Part shown: positions 40,452 to 49,216 of the stretch, piece by piece
Layout of the letters: every line of letters begins with the position of its first letter
Position numbering within the stretch: position 1 is the stretch's first letter
Source of the DNA: Deltaproteobacteria bacterium
GTDB lineage: Bacteria > Desulfobacterota > Binatia > UBA12015
DNA length: 54,989 nt
Assembly (NCBI GenBank): GCA_016874715.1
Contig: VGTK01000013.1
Span: 1-54,989 of the forward strand
Reading direction: 5' to 3'
Notes under the pieces: generated by a model
What the model was told of the DNA's origin: nothing
The model's input: only the letters and a program-made list of their open reading frames with translations
Database searches by the model: none
Made by a program: the position numbers and the translations under genes

Positions 40452-41036
40452 TTAGCTCAGGGCACTCGGGTCGGTGGCGGCTGACTGTGCCACATTTTGT
40501 GCCCCCTCTCGGCCAGAATCGCGCTCTCTCGCGGCGGATTCGACGTACTCCAGGCCGAGGATCGCAGCTCGCTTCGCGTGCGTGCGGATGCGACTGTACC
40601 GCTCCAGCATCCGGCGGCTGACGTGCCCCGCGAGGGCGCGGATCGTCTCCTCGCTGACGTTCGGGTTCTCGGCGAGGCGCGACACGAACGAGTGCCGCAG
40701 GTCGTGCCAGCGGTATGCGAGCTCGGACTTGGTGCGTGCGGTCTGCCACGCGCTCTTCCACTCGGTGGTGGGCTTGTCGAGCTGGACATCCCACAGGATC
40801 GGGCCGCTGCGCTTCGCCCCCGCCTTCACGCGGTGGAACGGGAACACGAACGCATCCGGCCCAGCGTCGGGGAACCGGGCCAGCCAGAGGGAGAGCGCGT
40901 CGCAGGCTCGGCGCCACAGTGGCACCATGCGGCCCGTGCCGAACTCGGTCTTGCTGTTCGGAACCGCCAATTCACCCTCCTCGATCAACCCGACGCCCCA
41001 AGTCAGCGTCAGGTCGCGACGCCGCAGCGAGCGGGC
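40452..41036 (-). pseudogene. tyrosine recombinase (phage/island integrase), 5'-truncated
   Basis: Only the C-terminal catalytic half of a tyrosine integrase remains. Visible motifs are LRRRDLTLTW (around box I), ELAVPNSKTEFGTGRMVPL (beta hairpin with the catalytic Lys region), YRWHDLRHSFVSRLAEN (H-x-x-R), TIRALAGHVS (second His) and RMLERYSRI (nucleophile Tyr), ending at TGA 40454-40452. The core-binding and arm-binding domains are absent. Upstream of about 41036 the frame degenerates into sequence without the usual T-G-x-R box context. A TTG at 40988 could start a 178-residue fragment, but that would lack box I and be inactive. It lies beside the 3' end of tRNA-Arg, the classic attachment site, so it is a remnant of an excised or decayed element. 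Confidence 0.8.
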
Positions 41037-41042
41037 TGAACC

Positions 41043-41210
41043 GCCCCGGGTTTCCCGGAGGCTCTGGGTAACTTCATCTCCCTCAGCAACGTGACGACCA
41101 CGACCAGCGCGATCAGCGGCAACATCGATCTCGGCCTGTTCACCCCGCCGGTCGGCGACGGCGCTGTGAGCGTGTTCCTGGTCCTCTCGCTGACACGCGT
41201 AGGGGACTGA
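41043..41210 (+). pseudogene. possible 3' fragment of an unidentified gene abutting the integrase remnant
   Basis: The plus-strand frame is open from just after TGA 41037-41039 to TGA 41208-41210 and encodes NFISLSNVTTTTSAISGNID followed by LGLFTPPVGDGAVSVFLVLS. Base composition is visibly less GC-rich than the neighbours. No start codon with a Shine-Dalgarno is visible, and the 5' end meets the truncated 5' end of the integrase head to head. It is best read as a gene tail left at a deletion junction. The family is unknown. Confidence 0.35.
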
Positions 41211-41303
41211 TCCGCGCGGAGCAGCCGGTTCGACATCCGCCCGGGCGGACCGCGAAGACGGGAAACGCAGGAGTAGGTGCGAACACCCGGCGACGTTGCT
41301 CGC

Positions 41304-41627
41304 TCAGGTCGGGCAGCCCGGCGGACCCCGGTGGGCCTCGCAGGCGGCAACCGTGCGCTCGATGCACGCCGGCATGTCCATCGCCGCCGGAGCTGCGGCC
41401 TCGCGCGGGGCCGTATCGGTGCCGGCGCGCGCGCTGGCCTTGTCCCGGCATGCCTCGCAGATCCGGACGGCCAGCGATCGGCAGCTCGGCTCGGCGCAGC
41501 CGGCGATGGCGAGCGCCGCGCCGACCAGCAGCAGGGCCACGCGGCGTCGGCGGCGAGCCGGCGTCGCGTCCCCGTGCGCCGCTCTCGTGCGGCGGCGTCG
41601 TCGCGGTCGTGTGCCGGGTGCAGCCAT
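41304..41627 (-). CDS. small Cys-containing lipoprotein
   Basis: 107 residues from ATG 41627, which has GAGGAA six bases upstream. A strongly basic N terminus (RPRRRRRTRAAHGDATPARR) precedes the hydrophobic segment VALLLVGAALAIAGC, with an A-I-A-G-C lipobox. The mature part has six further Cys residues in C-R-S-L-A-V-R-I-C-E-A-C and PACIERTVAACEAHRGPPGC, suggesting disulfides or metal binding. The basic extension before the signal is unusually long, so a start closer to the hydrophobic segment is possible. No family was recognised. It is divergent from the CSLREA protein. Confidence 0.6.
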   Translation of the reverse strand: MAAPGTRPRRRRRTRAAHGDATPARRRRRVALLLVGAALAIAGCAEPSCRSLAVRICEACRDKASARAGTDTAPREAAAPAAMDMPACIERTVAACEAHRGPPGCPT

Positions 41628-41922
41628 CGTGTTCCTCGCGGGGTTCATGTCGGCGCCGTCGTGCAAGGTCGTCCTACGTCGAAGCCCCCGCCCCGGGCAA
41701 CGGCGGGCCGCGGGCCGGAGCCGGACCGCGGTCTTCGGCTCGGCCGTGCAAGGCCTGTGGTGCGCACCCGTATCCGACCGGCCGTTGCCGGGGTGCGCCC
41801 GGCGGAACTTACCGCAAGTTTACCGTCCGTTTAGGATCTGCGGCCGCCGCCGGGGCTACTCACCCCCCATCGAGAGCGCGATCCGCGGAAGGTCCCGCGG
41901 ACCGCCTCGGGAGGTTCCGCAC
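41628..41922. other. divergent intergenic region with direct TTTACCG-like repeats
   Basis: About 295 bp between the lipoprotein and CSLREA genes. Near 41809-41835 there is a local AT-richer stretch with two spaced copies of TTACCG (CTTACCG and TTTACCG) and GTTTAGGAT, a plausible promoter/operator for the CSLREA gene. No coding pattern was seen. Confidence 0.35.
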
Positions 41923-43446
41923 ATGTCCCAGAGCCCCGCATCACCCCCTCCTTTCCTGGCGCGCATGGCGCGCCGCGGCTTGCTGGCCAGCGCGCTGCTG
42001 GCCGGCGCGCTGCTGCTCGCCGCGGCTGGTGCTGCGACCGCCGCCACCATCACGGTCAGCACCACCACCGACGAGGTGAATGCCGACGGCGACTGCTCGC
42101 TGCGTGAGGCGGTACGCGCCGCCAATACCAACGCGGCGGTCGACGCCTGTCCCGCCGGCAGCAGTGCCGCGCAGGACACGATCGTGCTCGCCGACGGCGC
42201 GCTCTACGAGCTGACCATCACCGGGATCGAGGATGCCGCCCTGCAGGGTGATCTCGACATCCTCGACAACGCCGCAGCGCAGGACCTGCTCCTGACGGTC
42301 GCGGACGACGGCACCGCGACCGTTTCGCAGCGTGCCAAGCCGGACGACACCGTGCTGTTCGTTGGCGCGGGCGCGAACGTCGCGATCAGCGGCGTCGTCG
42401 TGGCGGACGGCACGAGCCCGAGTGGGCAGGGCGGCGGCGGGCTCAAGGCCGGTGCGGGGGCCACGGTCGCCCTCGCCGACTGCGCGTTCACCGACAACGT
42501 CGCCAGCGAGGGCGGGGGCGCGATCGACTTCGGCACCGGTACGCTCACCGTCGTGCGCTGCGTGTTCGCGCGCAACGTCTCGATCGCGTCCGCGGGTGCG
42601 GCCATCCGCAGCGGCAAGAGCGCGATCGTCACCGTCGCGGACTCCGTCTTCGAGGACAACGACGCCGGCGATCACGTGGGCGGTGCGATGCTGGTCGGTG
42701 CGGCACTCACGGTCACCGGCAGCAGCTTCGTCGACAACCGCGCGCTGAGCGGCGGTGCGATCGCCGTTGCCACCGGGGCCGGCGTCGCGACGACGGTCAC
42801 CACCAGCTGTTTCGTCGGCAACTCCGACGCCGCACTGGAGCCCGTCAACGACGCCCCCATCACGGCGAACGGCAACTGGTGGGGCTCGTCCGACGGTCCG
42901 AGCGGCCTCGGGTCCGGCAGCGGCGATGCGATCGACGACGACGTCGACGCGGCGACCTTCGCGACCGCGCCGCTCGCCGGCTGCCGCCCGGTCGAGCTGC
43001 TGGCGAACGGCGGCTTCGAGGACCGCGAGATCGGCGGCGGGCCGGCGCGCTGGCGGCTGCGCCGCCTCGGCCAGCCGAACGACGGCGTGCAGTGCAGCTC
43101 GTCCGGCTGCGAGCTCCAGATGAACGGCGATGGCGAGCTCAACCAGGCGTTGCAGACGGTGCTGATCGCGGGAGACGCGGGCGACACCGTCACGTTCCGC
43201 GCGACCGGATCCGGCAAGAACGTTCCGGCGACCGCCGGCAAGTTCCAGGTCGAGCTGTCGCTCGTCCACGCCGACGGGTCCAAGCAGCGCAAGACGCTCA
43301 AGTGCGGCTCCGGGTCGTTCCAGGACGACGTGCGCGAGAAGCAGATCGTCGCGACCGAGCCGTTCGTCCGGGTGAAGGTCCGGGCGATGTACGATCGCGC
43401 GTCGGGCCTCGCGCGCTCCGATGACCTGAGCGTGGTACTCGAGTGA
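41923..43446 (+). CDS. secreted CSLREA-domain parallel beta-helix protein
   Basis: 507 residues from ATG 41923 (GGGAGG Shine-Dalgarno 8-9 bp upstream). The signal peptide RRGLLASALLAGALLLAAAG ends near ATAA. Directly after it is the CSLREA signature (DGDCSLREAVRAANTNAAVD). Right-handed beta-helix coils follow with the alternating T/V-x-x-x-x-F-x-x-N pattern: ALADCAFTDNVASEGGGAID, VRCVFARNVS, VADSVFEDNDAG, VTGSSFVDNRALSGGAI and ANGNWWGSSDGPSG. The last 160 residues form a separate jelly-roll-like domain starting LLANGGFEDREI, resembling carbohydrate-binding modules. It is probably a surface or extracellular polysaccharide-binding protein or adhesin. No polysaccharide lyase active site was recognised. 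Confidence 0.88.
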   Translation: MSQSPASPPPFLARMARRGLLASALLAGALLLAAAGAATAATITVSTTTDEVNADGDCSLREAVRAANTNAAVDACPAGSSAAQDTIVLADGALYELTITGIEDAALQGDLDILDNAAAQDLLLTVADDGTATVSQRAKPDDTVLFVGAGANVAISGVVVADGTSPSGQGGGGLKAGAGATVALADCAFTDNVASEGGGAIDFGTGTLTVVRCVFARNVSIASAGAAIRSGKSAIVTVADSVFEDNDAGDHVGGAMLVGAALTVTGSSFVDNRALSGGAIAVATGAGVATTVTTSCFVGNSDAALEPVNDAPITANGNWWGSSDGPSGLGSGSGDAIDDDVDAATFATAPLAGCRPVELLANGGFEDREIGGGPARWRLRRLGQPNDGVQCSSSGCELQMNGDGELNQALQTVLIAGDAGDTVTFRATGSGKNVPATAGKFQVELSLVHADGSKQRKTLKCGSGSFQDDVREKQIVATEPFVRVKVRAMYDRASGLARSDDLSVVLE

Positions 43447-43648
43447 GCGTGCCGGGGGCTCGTGCTCGGCGCCGGCGGGCGAGCGCGAGCCCCTGCCGCA
43501 GGCACTCGACGACCGCTACCGGGCGTTCACCGTGCCACGCACGTCGACCCCCACGAAGCGAAGAGCGCGCGGCGCTGGCGCGGGTCCGGGAAAAGCGCAT
43601 GCTGCGGATATCTGCCCGCCTCGGTCACAGCCCCGAGGACCCGACACC

Positions 43649-43855
43649 ATGAAGCTGCAGCTTCGCGCCCAGCCCGACGACCCGCCCAAGACCGGTACCA
43701 TCGTCACCGGTCCGAACGGCAATCCGCTCCTCCTGATCGACGGGGTCGAGCACACCACGCACGACCGGCGGCTGCGCGACTTCGAGGTGCGGTCGGCGAT
43801 CGACCGCGAGCGCGAGTCGCTGCGCAAGCAGGGCTACCGCACCCTCAACCTGTGA
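43649..43855 (+). CDS. small hypothetical protein (68 aa)
   Basis: Starts at ATG 43649 with a GAGG about 10 bases upstream. The sequence is charged and soluble: KLQLRAQPDDPPKTGTIVTG, NGNPLLLIDGVEHTTHDRRL, then a helix RSAIDRERESLRKQGYRTLN. The balanced composition and the strand-turn-strand-helix pattern differ from spurious frames here, so it is probably real. An upstream frame ends in TGA overlapping its ATG. No family was recognised. It is convergent with the monooxygenase. Confidence 0.6.
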   Translation: MKLQLRAQPDDPPKTGTIVTGPNGNPLLLIDGVEHTTHDRRLRDFEVRSAIDRERESLRKQGYRTLNL

Positions 43856-43889
43856 CGGCGCGCGACCCGCCCTCGATCGGGCGGGTCGC

Positions 43890-45734
43890 TTACTCCACCT
43901 TCATCCCCGGCAGCTTGCCGCTCGCCCGCCACTGCTCGAGCACGCGGAAGAAGTCCACCGGCCCGCCGCCGTAGAATCCGTCCTGCGCGCTGCGCTCCGA
44001 CGGCTTGCCCTCGTTGTTGTAGTAGCCGGGCGTGCAGTTCTCGAAGAAGTCGCCGGTGTCGCGGGCCTTTCGGACGCAGGTGTCGATCCACTCCTGCTCG
44101 CCCTCGGGCGTGACCTCGAGGAGCTTCGCGTCGCGCTTGCGCGCCTCGCCGAGAAGGTACGCGATGTGCTTCGCCTGCTCGTTCAGCAGGTGCGGGTAGC
44201 TGGCGGTGAAGCCGGCCTGCGCGTTGCTCATGATGAAGCAGTTGGGGAAGCCGTTCACGTGCATGCCGTGCAGCGTGCGCGTGCCGCCGGCCCACGCGTC
44301 GCCGAGCGTGCGGCCGCCGCGTCCGTGGATCGTGAAGCCTGCACGGCGCGAGTAGTCCGTGCCGACCTCGAAGCCGCTCGCGTAGATCAGGCAGTCGAGC
44401 TCGTACTCGCGGCCGTCGACGACCACGCCCTTCGCGGTGATGCGCTCGACGCCGCGGCCCTTCGTGTCCACCAGCGTCACGTTCGGACGGTTGAAGGTCT
44501 CGAGGTACTCGTTGTGGAAGCAGGGGCGCTTGCAGAACTGCCGGTAGTACGGCTTCAGCGCCTCGGCGGTCGCGGGGTCCCGGACGGTCCCGTCGACGCG
44601 CGCGCGGATCTCCTCCATCTTCTCGAAGTCGGCGATCTCCGCGGCGCGCATGAGGCCCTCGCGCGAGGTGTCGGTCACGCGGCCGCTGGTGAAGCCGAGC
44701 AGCAGCTTCTGGATGATCGACGTCCAGCCGTCGGCGACCAGGTCCTCCGCCTGCGGCACGCCGGAGACGAGGTTGTTGAAGTTGTCCATGCGCGCCTGGT
44801 GCCAGCCCGCCGGCAGCGACTTCGCCCACTCGGGATCGGTCTCCGGATTATTCTTGACGTCGATCGACGACGGCGTGCGCTGGAACACGTACAGGTGCTC
44901 GGCCCACTCGCCGACGTGCGGCACGACCTGCACCGCCGTGGCTCCGGTGCCGATGATGCCGACGCGCTTGCCGGCGAGCCCCGTCAGGCCACCCTCGGAC
45001 GTGCCGCCGGTGTACCCGTAGTCCCAGCGGCTCGCGTGGAACGAGTGGCCCTGGAACGTGTCGAGGCCGGGGATGCCGGGCAGCTTCGGGCGGTTCAGCG
45101 GACCGGTCGCGAGGCAGACCCACTTCGCCCTCATGCGGTCGCCGTGGTTGGTCGAGACGATCCAGCGCGACGACGCCTCGTCCCACGCGAGGTCCTCGAC
45201 GCGCGTCCGGAAGCAGACGTCGCGGTAGAGGTCGAACTGCCGCGCGATTGCTTGACTGTGCTCGAGGATCTCCTTGCCGAAGGAGTACTTCTCCTTTGGC
45301 ACGTAGCCGACCTCCTCGAGCAGCGGCAGGTAGGTGTACGACTCGATGTCGCAGGCGATGCCGGGGTAGCGATTCCAGTACCAGGTGCCGCCGAAGTCGG
45401 ACGCGGGGTCGAGGATGCGGATGCTCTCGAAGCCCGCCTGCCGGAGCCGCGCGCCCGCGAGCAGGCCGCCGAAGCCGCCGCCGACCACGATCACCTCGAC
45501 CTCGTCGGTGAGCGGTGCCCGGGTGAAGCCGGGCGCGACGTACGGGTCGTCGAGGTAGTGCGCGAACTTGCCCGTCACCTCGACGTACTGCGCGTTGCCG
45601 TCGGCGCGGAGCCGCCGGTCGCGCTCCTCGCGGTAGCGGCGGCGCAGCGCGTCCGGATCGAAGCCGAGATCGTTCGCGGCCGGGTTCGGGGTCGGTCCTT
45701 CCTGGTGCGTCGTCGTCACGGGTGCGTACCTCAT
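43890..45734 (-). CDS. type I Baeyer-Villiger monooxygenase (FAD/NADPH)
   Basis: 614 residues from ATG 45734 (a GTG seven codons in is a possible alternative). It inserts one oxygen atom from O2 next to a carbonyl, converting ketones to esters or lactones with NADPH. The FAD Rossmann motif VIVVGGGFGGLLAGARLRQA lies near residue 80 and the NADPH Rossmann motif VGIIGTGATAVQVVP near 256. The type I fingerprint F-x-G-x-x-x-H-x-x-x-W-D is F227-Q-G-H-S-F-H233-A-S-R-W237-D. DFGGTWYWNRYPGIACDIES is also diagnostic. The protein has a 70-residue N-terminal extension (FDPDALRRRYREERDRRLRA) seen in cyclohexanone/steroid monooxygenase relatives. It is likely cytoplasmic. With the acyl-CoA dehydrogenases it suggests degradation of cyclic ketones or steroids. 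Confidence 0.95.
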   Translation of the reverse strand: MRYAPVTTTHQEGPTPNPAANDLGFDPDALRRRYREERDRRLRADGNAQYVEVTGKFAHYLDDPYVAPGFTRAPLTDEVEVIVVGGGFGGLLAGARLRQAGFESIRILDPASDFGGTWYWNRYPGIACDIESYTYLPLLEEVGYVPKEKYSFGKEILEHSQAIARQFDLYRDVCFRTRVEDLAWDEASSRWIVSTNHGDRMRAKWVCLATGPLNRPKLPGIPGLDTFQGHSFHASRWDYGYTGGTSEGGLTGLAGKRVGIIGTGATAVQVVPHVGEWAEHLYVFQRTPSSIDVKNNPETDPEWAKSLPAGWHQARMDNFNNLVSGVPQAEDLVADGWTSIIQKLLLGFTSGRVTDTSREGLMRAAEIADFEKMEEIRARVDGTVRDPATAEALKPYYRQFCKRPCFHNEYLETFNRPNVTLVDTKGRGVERITAKGVVVDGREYELDCLIYASGFEVGTDYSRRAGFTIHGRGGRTLGDAWAGGTRTLHGMHVNGFPNCFIMSNAQAGFTASYPHLLNEQAKHIAYLLGEARKRDAKLLEVTPEGEQEWIDTCVRKARDTGDFFENCTPGYYNNEGKPSERSAQDGFYGGGPVDFFRVLEQWRASGKLPGMKVE

Positions 45735-45920
45735 TGGCTGCGCGGCCCGGTGCGGTCCCGCGCTGCGTCTGACGATCATACCCTGCCAGAGGCCGGAGCC
45801 CAGAGGAAAGCACGCCGAACGGTCGCTGGTCCATGCCGGGCGGGCCGGGCGGACGCGCCGCCGGCGGGTGCGTAACGCCGCCGCTTGCGGTCGGCGGTGC
45901 GACGCGGAAAGGTGTGCCCC

Positions 45921-46433
45921 ATGTTCGCGAAGCTCTTCGCGCGGGACGCGGTGATCGTCGGCCTGACCGGGCTGATCTGGTACCTCGGCGCCGCCGCCTC
46001 CGCGACCCCGGGGCCCCGCGGCGACTTCGCGGGCGTGATCGCGGGGATCCCGATCGGCGCGTGCGGCTACCTGCTGCACGAGTGGGGACACCTGCTCGGC
46101 GCGGTGCTGGCCGGCAGCTCCGTTCAGCCGGGCCGGTCGCTCGCGTCGGGATTCCTGTTCAGCTTCGACTCTCAGGCCAACACGCGGCGCCAGTTCGTCG
46201 CGCTGTCGCTCGGCGGCTGGACGGCGACCGCGCTCGTTCTCTGGGGTGTCTATGCGATCCTGCCCGACGACCTGTTCGCGTCGCGCGTCGCGCGCGGCTT
46301 CGTCGCCGGCAACGTGCTGCTGGTCGTGCTGATCGAGATCCCGCTCGTGGTGTACGCGCTCGTCACCGGGCACGTGCCGCCGGTCGAGAACCAGCCCTCG
46401 GTCGCACCGGCGGCGGCGCGCGTCGCGGAGTAG
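45921..46433 (+). CDS. small membrane protein with HExxH motif (M50/site-2-protease-like)
   Basis: 170 residues from ATG 45921 (GGAAAGG upstream). Four hydrophobic segments are visible: AVIVGLTGLIWYLGAAA, VIAGIPIGACGYLLHEWGHL, FVALSLGGWTATALVLWGVY and AGNVLLVVLIEIPLVVYALV. His53-Glu54-W-G-His57 is an HExxH zinc motif lying inside the second helix, as in site-2 proteases. The third ligand normally comes from an N/L-D-G motif late in the fold. No such motif is present, so activity is uncertain. It is much shorter than typical M50 proteases. It may be a minimal zinc-binding membrane protein or a non-proteolytic relative. It is divergent from the monooxygenase. Confidence 0.7.
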   Translation: MFAKLFARDAVIVGLTGLIWYLGAAASATPGPRGDFAGVIAGIPIGACGYLLHEWGHLLGAVLAGSSVQPGRSLASGFLFSFDSQANTRRQFVALSLGGWTATALVLWGVYAILPDDLFASRVARGFVAGNVLLVVLIEIPLVVYALVTGHVPPVENQPSVAPAAARVAE

Positions 46434-46760
46434 GGCGGATCGGCGGCGCGCGACGCGCTCACGCCGCCGCCCACCGCGACCGGATCGCTGCGTCCCGGCA
46501 GCACCTTCGCCGGCCCCGGCGGGAACGACGTGGGCACCCCGCCGGACGGCTCGACGCTCGCCAGGGCGGCCCGGCACGCGTCGACGAGCTTCTCCGAGGG
46601 GCGCGGCGCCGTGTCACCAGGAGCCCCTCGCCCGTCCCTTCGGACCGCCCGGCGCAATCCGCCTTTACGGCGAGGTTGGAGCGCTGCTAGGTAGCGCAGA
46701 CCTTCGAACGCCCAGGGTCGCCCGTTCGCGCGTGGAGACCTGGCATCACGGGAGAACCCG
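46434..46760. other. intergenic region; possible unassigned minus-strand frame
   Basis: About 327 bp before the S15 hydrolase, so its promoter should lie here. A minus-strand frame encodes APRPSEKLVDACRAALASVE and PTSFPPGPAKVLPGRSDPVA, which is less repetitive than most spurious frames. It runs into antisense of the HExxH gene and has no Shine-Dalgarno. Not called as a gene. Confidence 0.35.
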
Positions 46761-49130
46761 ATGACCCTCGCTCCGCGCTACCGATCCGTCGTCTGCGTCG
46801 CGGCTCTCGCCACGACCCTGGCCGCCTGCGGCGACTCGTCGAACGGCGGCGACTCCGTCCCGGCGACCTTCACCGTCCGCCCCGGCGTGCGGCAGGTGAC
46901 CGTCACCGGCGCCGACCCGAAGCAGGCCCTCACCCTGATCGACGAGAGCGGCCGCCGCCTCATCACGCTGATCGCCGACATGGGCGGCAACGCGACCTTC
47001 GCCAACATCCCGGAAGACTACATCGTCTACGAGACCGGCACGGGCGCCGCACCGCTCACCGGCAGCGGCGGGACGCTGTCTCCGGGCGACGGCTACCTGA
47101 TCCGTGACGAGTCGGAGAGCCCGATGGCGACCTCCGCGCCGTTCCGCGTGCTGGCGCGCGACGACCATCCCGATCCCTCGCTGTACGAGCGCCAGACGTT
47201 GAACGGCGTGCCGTGGCAGATCACCGGCGGCGTCCTGGCCGGACACTCCACCGAGGAGGGCGTCAACTACCTCGAGATGCGCGACGGCACGCTGCTGTCG
47301 GCGATGGTGCGCTGGCCCGACCCGCGCTTCTACGGCGGCGGTCCGTATCCGACGGTGATCGAGCTGTCGGGCTACGACCCGTCGAACCCGCGCGACCCCG
47401 AGCCCGGCTCGATGATCGCGCAGGCCTTCGGCTACGCGACCGTCGGCATCAACCTGCGCGGCACCGGCTGCTCGGGCGGCGTGTTCGACGTGTTCAGCGA
47501 GGCCGAGCAGGCCGACGGCTACGACGCGATCGAGATCGTCGCACGCCAGCCGTGGGTGTTGCACAACCACGTCGGCATGGTGGGGCTCTCGTACTCGGGC
47601 AACGCGCAGCTCTACGTCGGCGCGACGCGCCCGCCGAGCCTCGCGGCGCTCGCGTCGCTCTCGGTGATCGAGGACTCGTGGCAGATGGCGTGGCCGGGCG
47701 GCATCTACAATGCCGGCTTCACCAGGCAGTGGATCCTCGAGCGCGAGCGCCAGTCGTCGGGCGGGCAGGGCTGGACCCTCGACCGCATCAACGCCGGCGA
47801 CCGCGTGTGCGAGGACAACCAGCGGCTGCGTGACCAGAGCGTCGGCTTCGAGGCCTTCGTGCGCTCGCTGCAGTTCCGTCCCGCGGACGCCGACGCGCGC
47901 GACCTCTCGAAGCTGGTGTCGTCGATCGATGCGCCGGTCTTCCTCACCGGTGCCTGGCAGGACGAGCAGACCGGTCCGCGCTTCGCGACCATGCTGAACG
48001 AGTTCAGCGGCCCCGGAAAGAAGCACTTCGTGCTGTTCAACGGACACCACCCCGACGGTTACAGCGCGCACAACCTGAGCCGCTGGTACGAGTTCCTCGG
48101 CCTCTACGTGGCGAAGCGCGTGCCGCGCCTGCTCGACGTGGTGCGTGCGGTGCTGCCGAGCGAGATGGAGGGCAACTTCGGCGTGCCGCTCGAGCTCGAC
48201 CCGGACCGCTTCGCCGACCTGAACGACGGGCAGTACGCGGAGGCGCTGGCGCGCTGGGAGAACGAGCCCTCGGTCACGGTGGACCTCGAGGTCGGCTACG
48301 GCGATCCGGGCGCCGGGATCGGCGCGCCGATCCCGCGCTTCACGAAGCAGTTCGACCGGTTCCCGCCGGCGAACGTCCAGCCGTGGCGGCTCTGGCTCGA
48401 CGCGGCGGGTGCGCTCGCGGCCGAGGCCCCGTCGTCCGAGGGTGCCGACCGGTTCACGTTCGACGCGGCGGTAGGATCGGTCGGCTACGCGCAGGAGGGA
48501 GCCTACGACTTCATCCGGCCCGCGGTCACGTTGAACTTCCTCTGGGAGCCGGCGCCCGACGGCAAGGGGCTCTCCTACCTGACCGAGCCGCTCGACGAGG
48601 ACGTCGTGCTCGCCGGCTCGGGTCACGCGGAGCTGTGGCTGAAGAGCGAGAGCGCGCAGGCGAACCTGGAGATCGTGCTGTCGGAGATCACCCCGGACGG
48701 CGACGAGGTGCGCATCCAGAACGGCGTGATCAACGCGGGGTTCCGCAAGGTGGACGAGGCGCGCTCGGACGAGCTGCTGACGCAGATCCTGTACGGCGCC
48801 CAGGACTACCAGGAGGTCCCGGTCGGCGAGTGGATCGAGGTGAACATGCCGATCTTCCCCGTCGCGCACCCGCTGCGCGCCGGCTCGCGGCTGCGTGTGC
48901 AGATCAACACGCCGGGCGGCGACCTGCCGCTGTGGTTCTTCGAGAACCTCGATCCGGGCGGGGACGACGTCGGCTACCTGATCGGGCGTGGCGGTGCGCG
49001 CGCCTCTTCGATCGTGCTGCCGGTGTTGCCGGCGGGAGAGGTCGACGTTCCTGCAGAGCGTCCGGTGTGTGGTGCGCTGCGCGGTCAGCCGTGCCGCCCG
49101 TACGTTGCGCTGGAGAACCGGCCGGGGTGA
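46761..49130 (+). CDS. CocE/NonD-type S15 family serine hydrolase, lipoprotein
   Basis: 789 residues. The lipoprotein signal peptide has lipobox L-A-A-C near residue 21. An N-terminal domain of about 140 residues precedes the alpha/beta-hydrolase core: PTVIELSGYDPSNP, INLRGTGCSGG (oxyanion loop), and the nucleophile elbow GLSYSG with Ser277. The acid is probably Asp401 in GAWQDEQTG and the base His429 or His430 in NGHHPDG. The C-terminal beta-sandwich (PepX_C-like) contains VLAGSGHAELWLKSESAQAN and LRVQINTPGGDLP. Members cleave acyl esters or X-Pro dipeptides; the substrate here is unknown. Surface anchoring suggests extracellular ester or amide hydrolysis. It is followed after 86 bp by the subtilase-fold gene on the same strand. 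Confidence 0.9.
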   Translation: MTLAPRYRSVVCVAALATTLAACGDSSNGGDSVPATFTVRPGVRQVTVTGADPKQALTLIDESGRRLITLIADMGGNATFANIPEDYIVYETGTGAAPLTGSGGTLSPGDGYLIRDESESPMATSAPFRVLARDDHPDPSLYERQTLNGVPWQITGGVLAGHSTEEGVNYLEMRDGTLLSAMVRWPDPRFYGGGPYPTVIELSGYDPSNPRDPEPGSMIAQAFGYATVGINLRGTGCSGGVFDVFSEAEQADGYDAIEIVARQPWVLHNHVGMVGLSYSGNAQLYVGATRPPSLAALASLSVIEDSWQMAWPGGIYNAGFTRQWILERERQSSGGQGWTLDRINAGDRVCEDNQRLRDQSVGFEAFVRSLQFRPADADARDLSKLVSSIDAPVFLTGAWQDEQTGPRFATMLNEFSGPGKKHFVLFNGHHPDGYSAHNLSRWYEFLGLYVAKRVPRLLDVVRAVLPSEMEGNFGVPLELDPDRFADLNDGQYAEALARWENEPSVTVDLEVGYGDPGAGIGAPIPRFTKQFDRFPPANVQPWRLWLDAAGALAAEAPSSEGADRFTFDAAVGSVGYAQEGAYDFIRPAVTLNFLWEPAPDGKGLSYLTEPLDEDVVLAGSGHAELWLKSESAQANLEIVLSEITPDGDEVRIQNGVINAGFRKVDEARSDELLTQILYGAQDYQEVPVGEWIEVNMPIFPVAHPLRAGSRLRVQINTPGGDLPLWFFENLDPGGDDVGYLIGRGGARASSIVLPVLPAGEVDVPAERPVCGALRGQPCRPYVALENRPG

Positions 49131-49216
49131 TCCGGCGGGGTGCGCGGGTGCGGCGCGGGCGCGGCGTTCGGCGGATGTGGATGGCGAGAACCCGCATCGC
49201 GCCGTAGAGCGATCGG

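Noticed and set aside
41221..41260. Possible attR copy of the tRNA-Arg 3' end (GGTTCGA ... CCCGGGCG)
   Set aside because: Only short blocks match and spacing differs from the tRNA T-arm/acceptor, so it is not a convincing attachment-site duplication.
43447..43648. Protein-like stretches before the 68-residue gene (LDDRYRAFTVP, EERAALARVREKRMLRIS)
   Set aside because: They lie in different frames and need a frameshift to join; no start signal or family resemblance, so evidence is too thin for a gene call.
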